Shown here: positions 60,383 to 64,000 of the stretch, in pieces
How positions within the stretch are numbered: the first letter of the stretch is position 1
How the letters are laid out: each line of letters opens with the position of its first letter
Origin: Bacteroidota bacterium
GTDB lineage: Bacteria; Bacteroidota; Bacteroidia; SXHM01
Direction: 5' to 3'
NCBI GenBank assembly: GCA_947479755.1
Contig: CANKAM010000017.1
Location: 1-64,000 of the forward strand
DNA: 64,000 nt
Translations under genes and position numbers: made by a program
The notes under the pieces: model-generated
What the model saw: the letters and a program-made list of their open reading frames with translations, nothing else
Told to the model about the DNA's origin: nothing
Databases searched by the model: none

Positions 60383-61345
60383 ATGACGCGCAAACAATTC
60401 ATAAAAGGTTCGGCAATTGTCGGTCTTGGATTGGCAAGTGTACCTCTGCTGAAAACAGCCTCAGGAATGGTTAATTCCAAAACCTATCGAAAGGTTTATC
60501 GCGTGTTGAGTGCAAGCAAACAAATGGTTGGTACATTACCTGTGCTGCGTGCTTTTGCAGGCGACCACACCGATTACGTTTCGCCTTATGTATTCTTTGA
60601 CGAGTTTGGTCCTGTAAATTTAAAACCACAAACCAAACCGTTGCGGGTTGATGCGCATCCGCATGCGGGAATAATTCCCACAACATATTTTATTGCTGGT
60701 AGTGGGCATCACAAAGACAGTTTGAATTATGATTTTCAGATTGGAGTGGGCGAGTTTATGATGTTTCATTCGGGTAAGGGTGCTATACACATGGAAGAAA
60801 CAGGAAAGCAATTGTATAATGACGGTGGCGATTACCACGGTTTTCAAATTTGGTTAAATCAACCTGCACGATTAAAACATACTGCTCCTGAAACCTATGT
60901 TCACCGCGATGAAGAAACACCAACACTTGTAAATAAAGACTACACCGCAAAAGTAGTGTTGGGTGAAATGCTGGGCGCAAAATCAAAAATTGAAATGCAG
61001 TTCAATGCCTTTTATGTTCACCTGAAACTGAATGCCGGTTGCCGCCTTGATATTCCGGTGGAGGCAGCGCACAACGCTTTTATTTATGTAATTAAAGGCA
61101 AGGTAGAAACAGAAGGTGCGCGCGAAGTAAAAGCGAATCAGGTGGTGTTATATGAGCGTGGTGAAAGTCTGATTAATCTCTTTTCTGCTGAAGGCGCAGA
61201 GTTGTTGCTGCTTGGCGGCCAACCTTTGAATGAACCGCTTTATTCATATGGCCCGTTTGTAATGAATACCGAAGCTGAAATTCAGCAATGCATTATGGAT
61301 TACAACTCCGGTAAAATGGGAAATCCTGCGGAGGTGAACCGCTAA
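60383..61345 (+). CDS. pirin-like cupin with possible export signal
   Basis: A 320-residue pirin family protein with the metal-site motif VDAHPHAGI, then MMFHSGKGAIHMEE, YHGFQIWLN and the C-terminal cupin with FIYVIKGKVETEG and LLGGQPLNEP. Pirins are iron cupins with quercetinase-like or regulatory roles. Unlike most, it begins MTRKQFIKGSAIVGLGLASV, which resembles a Tat signal, although the twin-arginine is R-K. If exported, it would act with the secreted hydrolase and WG protein of the same operon. The start lies directly after the WG stop codon. Confidence 0.88.
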   Translation: MTRKQFIKGSAIVGLGLASVPLLKTASGMVNSKTYRKVYRVLSASKQMVGTLPVLRAFAGDHTDYVSPYVFFDEFGPVNLKPQTKPLRVDAHPHAGIIPTTYFIAGSGHHKDSLNYDFQIGVGEFMMFHSGKGAIHMEETGKQLYNDGGDYHGFQIWLNQPARLKHTAPETYVHRDEETPTLVNKDYTAKVVLGEMLGAKSKIEMQFNAFYVHLKLNAGCRLDIPVEAAHNAFIYVIKGKVETEGAREVKANQVVLYERGESLINLFSAEGAELLLLGGQPLNEPLYSYGPFVMNTEAEIQQCIMDYNSGKMGNPAEVNR

Positions 61346-61370
61346 CTATTCCGGTTCCTCCGGTTTTATT
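61329..61370. terminator. terminator overlapping convergent 3' ends
   Basis: CGGAGG-TG-AACCG pairs with CGGTT-CCTCCG (61329-61341 with 61352-61362, TG bulged) and is followed by GTTTTATTTG. The stem includes the last codons of the pirin gene and of the convergent thioredoxin-like gene, whose stop codons directly abut (61345/61346). Confidence 0.75.
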
Positions 61371-62851
61371 TGTATCGCTTTTTGCGACTGCTGTTTCTCC
61401 CACATCTTAATAAGTGGGTCAAGGTCTTCAACTCCTATGTGCTTTGAGATAATCTTCTTGTCTTTGTCCAGCAGATACATTTCAGGTGATTTGTAAATAT
61501 CATACAAATCACGGAACTTACTGGTATTATAGGGATCCCAGACTTTTATCCAGTCCATGGGTTTTTCTTTCAGATAATCAAAAATTTCCTGTTGGTTAAC
61601 AGTTGTGTTTACACCGTAAACCGCTACTTTCTTTTTATCACGATTTTCAAGCCACCACTCGTATAATTTAGGAGTAACCTTTTTGCAATGTCCGCAGGTA
61701 GGATCCCAGAAATAAGCAACGGTATAATCTGCTTTTACATCATGCAGTGCATAAGGTTGTTGGGTGTAAATATCCGGCAATACAAGATTAGGTGCTACTT
61801 TCCCGAGCAATAAAGGCTCAAGGGTTTTAGCGCGCTTCATAATTTTAGCCATCACGGTTGAGTCAACCCAGGAGGCCTGACCTGTTTTGTAATACTTGTT
61901 TACCATGTGGACAAAGATGGCATCCAGTCCAACCACTTTTGTGGCTTCCACTTCGTAGTGGCTGGTAATATTCTGTACAATAAATTTAAAAACCTCTGCA
62001 TTGGCGCGAGCTTTCTCAGAAAGGAAATCCGAAGCTGTAATGAGCGAATCGGGATGCTGAACAGTAAGTTTATCAAGGTACTGACGGATTTTGCTGTAGA
62101 ACACAGGAGTGCGCAACAGGCGTGCATCCGAGAAATCAATATCGTCAAAGAAATGTGATTTGTAATATTTGAAAGCAAAGGTTGAATCTTTCTTTCCGTT
62201 GGGTAGCTTTGGTGCTTCGGGTATTTCCACTTCCTTAGATGTTCTGAATACTTTTCCCAGAATATTTTCTGGATATTTTTTCATGTAATCTATCTTGAAG
62301 TTTTTTACTTCTTCGTCAATAGCTTCCAGTTTGGTTTTTATTAATTTGAATTCGGTGGAGTCAATCTTTTTATTTTCTTTTTTGAGCGAGTCTAATTCTT
62401 TCCGTATCACATCCATTTTATCCCGCAGCTCTTTTGAATCTTTCTGTTTCGGGTTAATAAATTTCAGGTAATCGTAAAATAGTTTATTGTCTTCTGAACC
62501 TGTAACCTTCATGTTGCCTACATAAGCGGTAGTATCCGTTTCCATGCGGAAATCCTGATCTTGGTCAACCATTATTTCAAAGTACTGGTTGTTCGGCAGA
62601 ATAACGATGTAAATACCTCCGGGCAACGTTTCATCTCCTCTGAAAACAAAGGCTCCGTTCTGTGCAATTACAGTGTCTTTGAGGTATTGCTTGTCGGCAA
62701 AGTAATAAGCCAGTTTGCATGTTTTGTCCGGTATGCCGACTACTTTAAATTGGAGGTTGTATCCTGTGCTTTCTTTTTCACCGTCTGCAAAAGTTACGGT
62801 TGATATTCCTAATAATACTGCGAAAAACAGAAGCGTTTTTTTGAACATCAT
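61346..62851 (-). CDS. exported thioredoxin-like (TlpA) protein with DUF4369-type N-terminus
   Basis: A 501-residue exported protein with a signal peptide (about 1-22). A beta-sandwich N-terminus of the DUF4369/DUF5106 type (about 30-130) is followed by a coiled-coil-rich middle (about 130-350) and a TlpA-like thioredoxin domain with the redox motif CGHC in WDPTCGHCKKVTP near residue 390. It should act as a periplasmic disulfide reductase or thiol oxidoreductase, possibly in cytochrome or outer-membrane protein maturation. It converges on the pirin gene. Confidence 0.9.
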   Translation of the reverse strand: MMFKKTLLFFAVLLGISTVTFADGEKESTGYNLQFKVVGIPDKTCKLAYYFADKQYLKDTVIAQNGAFVFRGDETLPGGIYIVILPNNQYFEIMVDQDQDFRMETDTTAYVGNMKVTGSEDNKLFYDYLKFINPKQKDSKELRDKMDVIRKELDSLKKENKKIDSTEFKLIKTKLEAIDEEVKNFKIDYMKKYPENILGKVFRTSKEVEIPEAPKLPNGKKDSTFAFKYYKSHFFDDIDFSDARLLRTPVFYSKIRQYLDKLTVQHPDSLITASDFLSEKARANAEVFKFIVQNITSHYEVEATKVVGLDAIFVHMVNKYYKTGQASWVDSTVMAKIMKRAKTLEPLLLGKVAPNLVLPDIYTQQPYALHDVKADYTVAYFWDPTCGHCKKVTPKLYEWWLENRDKKKVAVYGVNTTVNQQEIFDYLKEKPMDWIKVWDPYNTSKFRDLYDIYKSPEMYLLDKDKKIISKHIGVEDLDPLIKMWEKQQSQKAIQIKPEEPE

Positions 62852-62954
62852 TTTGTTGCGGAAAATTTAGTTGCCCGCAAATTTAGCAATTGTGTATTGC
62901 CTCGGATGTTAATAGCTTGTTAAAACGAATAAGAGAAAAATGGAATAAAATATC

Positions 62955-64000
62955 CTATCCTATTTTTAACCCCATCAGACTTCTTTTATAAAAGGTGGCG
63001 TTGTTGCTGTCAACTTTTGCTTTCACTCTTATTTCCATTGGAGCAGTTCCGGTAACGGTTACAACACCCATGGCAGATACCATACTTCTTTTTACCATTC
63101 CTCCGAAAGTGCGTTCAGTAGTAGAGTTCGCAGTGCCATTGGTGTAAATGGTAACGGTGCAGGAATTTGAGTTATTTCCGTTTATTATATCAGACGAAAA
63201 CCAGATCATGTAAATACCGGGAGGAACTGAAATAACCATTCCTATTACATCAACATCTGTTGTGCTGCTTATGGTTTGTGATGTTATACTACTGGCGCCC
63301 TGACTTACATCGAAGGTTGCTACAGCGGATGGAATAGTACCCCATGAGAGATTTCCTGAGCCATCATTTGTAAGTAAGGTGCCGCTTGCTCCCTGCGCTG
63401 TGGGCAGCACATAAGATATATTCGTTGCTCCCTGTGCACCAGCTTTAATAGATGTTTTACCGGTTGATGTGCCTTGCAATTTTAATGCGCCTGCAGTGCC
63501 TGAATTAGAGAGCGTGAAGTCACCATCTCGGATATCGAATTTTGAAGCCGGTGTTTCAAGTCCAACTCCAATATTCCCTGCATTGTCAATAATAAAAGGA
63601 CTTGAATCGGTATCGGTTCCGTCATCATTTACGCGAAATGATTTCCCTGCTGCTGCATTTGTTATCATCAATGCTACCCCTGTGTTCAACGTTCCGCTGT
63701 TGCTTACCTTTAATACATTTCCTGCATTGGCTGCGTTGCTTCCCGAAAGTGCGAAACTTCCGATAGACCCTGATGAACCTAAGGCTGTGGATGAAGAACT
63801 TACATTTATCCCGCTTCCTGTTGTAAGGGCGTTTGCTGTTACGTTTATTCCTTTACCTGTTGTGGTGGCGTTGGTAATGTCAAGTGTATTGTTTGCTCCT
63901 GCAGTCATCCCTATTCCTATTTCGTTTGCTGCTGCATTTATTTTCAGTCGTTCTGCACCGCTCGTTGCTAGGCGCAATGGTTGCGCATCTGTTGTGCCTA
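62955..64000 (-). CDS. repetitive fibre- or adhesin-like protein, partial (5' end outside)
   Basis: At least 348 residues, with the frame open to the window edge, so the N-terminus is missing. The sequence is low-complexity beta-repeat of the form TGKGINVTANALTTGSGINV and SSSTALGSSGSIGSFALSGS, then DGSGNLSWGTIPSA, and ends FYKRSLMGLKIG. Similar repeats are known in phage tail-fibre-like and autotransporter-like passenger proteins of Bacteroidota. No sorting domain is seen at the C-terminus. The last part (about 250-340) reads as a beta-sandwich. Secretion cannot be judged without the start. Confidence 0.7.
   Translation of the reverse strand, partial: GTTDAQPLRLATSGAERLKINAAANEIGIGMTAGANNTLDITNATTTGKGINVTANALTTGSGINVSSSSTALGSSGSIGSFALSGSNAANAGNVLKVSNSGTLNTGVALMITNAAAGKSFRVNDDGTDTDSSPFIIDNAGNIGVGLETPASKFDIRDGDFTLSNSGTAGALKLQGTSTGKTSIKAGAQGATNISYVLPTAQGASGTLLTNDGSGNLSWGTIPSAVATFDVSQGASSITSQTISSTTDVDVIGMVISVPPGIYMIWFSSDIINGNNSNSCTVTIYTNGTANSTTERTFGGMVKRSMVSAMGVVTVTGTAPMEIRVKAKVDSNNATFYKRSLMGLKIG

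Overview
The window is a chromosomal segment of a Bacteroidota (Bacteroidetes) bacterium. Four lines of evidence agree: promoters of the TTTG-N(19-21)-TAnnTTTG type; type IX secretion system (T9SS) C-terminal sorting domains on four exported proteins; a flexirubin-type pigment gene set (DarA, tyrosine ammonia-lyase, ACP, ketosynthase); and families typical of the phylum (DUF1573 lipoprotein, choice-of-anchor B, YqgE, MnmH/SelD, GHSMGGG hydrolase with a sorting tail). I cannot name the genus. No rRNA, tRNA, CRISPR array or complete insertion sequence was seen.

Layout. 0.2-6.6 kb: a hypothetical protein, two tandem TPR proteins, aconitase, two Cys-rich small lipoproteins, a branched-chain aminotransferase. 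6.7-14.8 kb: a large T9SS protein, small enzymes, a probable structured RNA with its own promoter and terminator (about 10950-11198), YajC, a DUF1573 lipoprotein, a DUF885 peptidase-like protein and a damaged short-chain dehydrogenase gene. 15.0-22.0 kb: two very large translationally coupled paralogous surface proteins with glycine-rich cores and PKD repeats, one ending in a type A and the other in a type B sorting domain. 22.0-23.9 kb: a small membrane protein, a 21-bp repeat array, a frameshifted hypothetical gene and a GC-rich stretch. 23.9-33.7 kb: a phosphate island (unknown exported protein, OprP-like porin, PstS-PstC-PstA-PstB-PhoU, DUF47 protein, PiT transporter, PhoR-like kinase) with three candidate Pho boxes of 11-bp repeat units. 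33.7-41.9 kb: YqgE, fumarylacetoacetase, tRNA 2-selenouridine synthase plus selenophosphate synthetase, bestrophin, two APC permeases. 42.0-50.2 kb: a second 21-bp array and the partial flexirubin cluster. 50.2-64.0 kb: an FAD-dependent protein, a LOG-family protein preceded by a third 21-bp array, an Omp85 protein, uracil-DNA glycosylase, OsmC, PhoD-like phosphatase, a secreted alpha/beta hydrolase - WG-repeat - pirin operon, a thioredoxin-like protein, and a partial repetitive fibre-like protein running off the end.

The most unusual content is repeat DNA with periods of 7 and 21 bp. Three intergenic arrays (22.3, 42.0-42.4 and 52.7-52.9 kb) have 21-bp units, nearly all exact, and the three unit sequences look related. 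Separately, short arrays of pyrimidine- or purine-rich heptamers occur in intergenic DNA and also form the hydrophobic core of at least five signal peptides; a sixth signal peptide has a 9-11 bp version, and an Omp85 protein starts inside a palindromic repeat. One heptamer array is an in-frame insertion in the rhodanese domain of MnmH. This suggests a repeat-generating process that repeatedly supplies signal-peptide coding sequence. The regulatory and repeat calls are read directly from sequence; their functions are inference.
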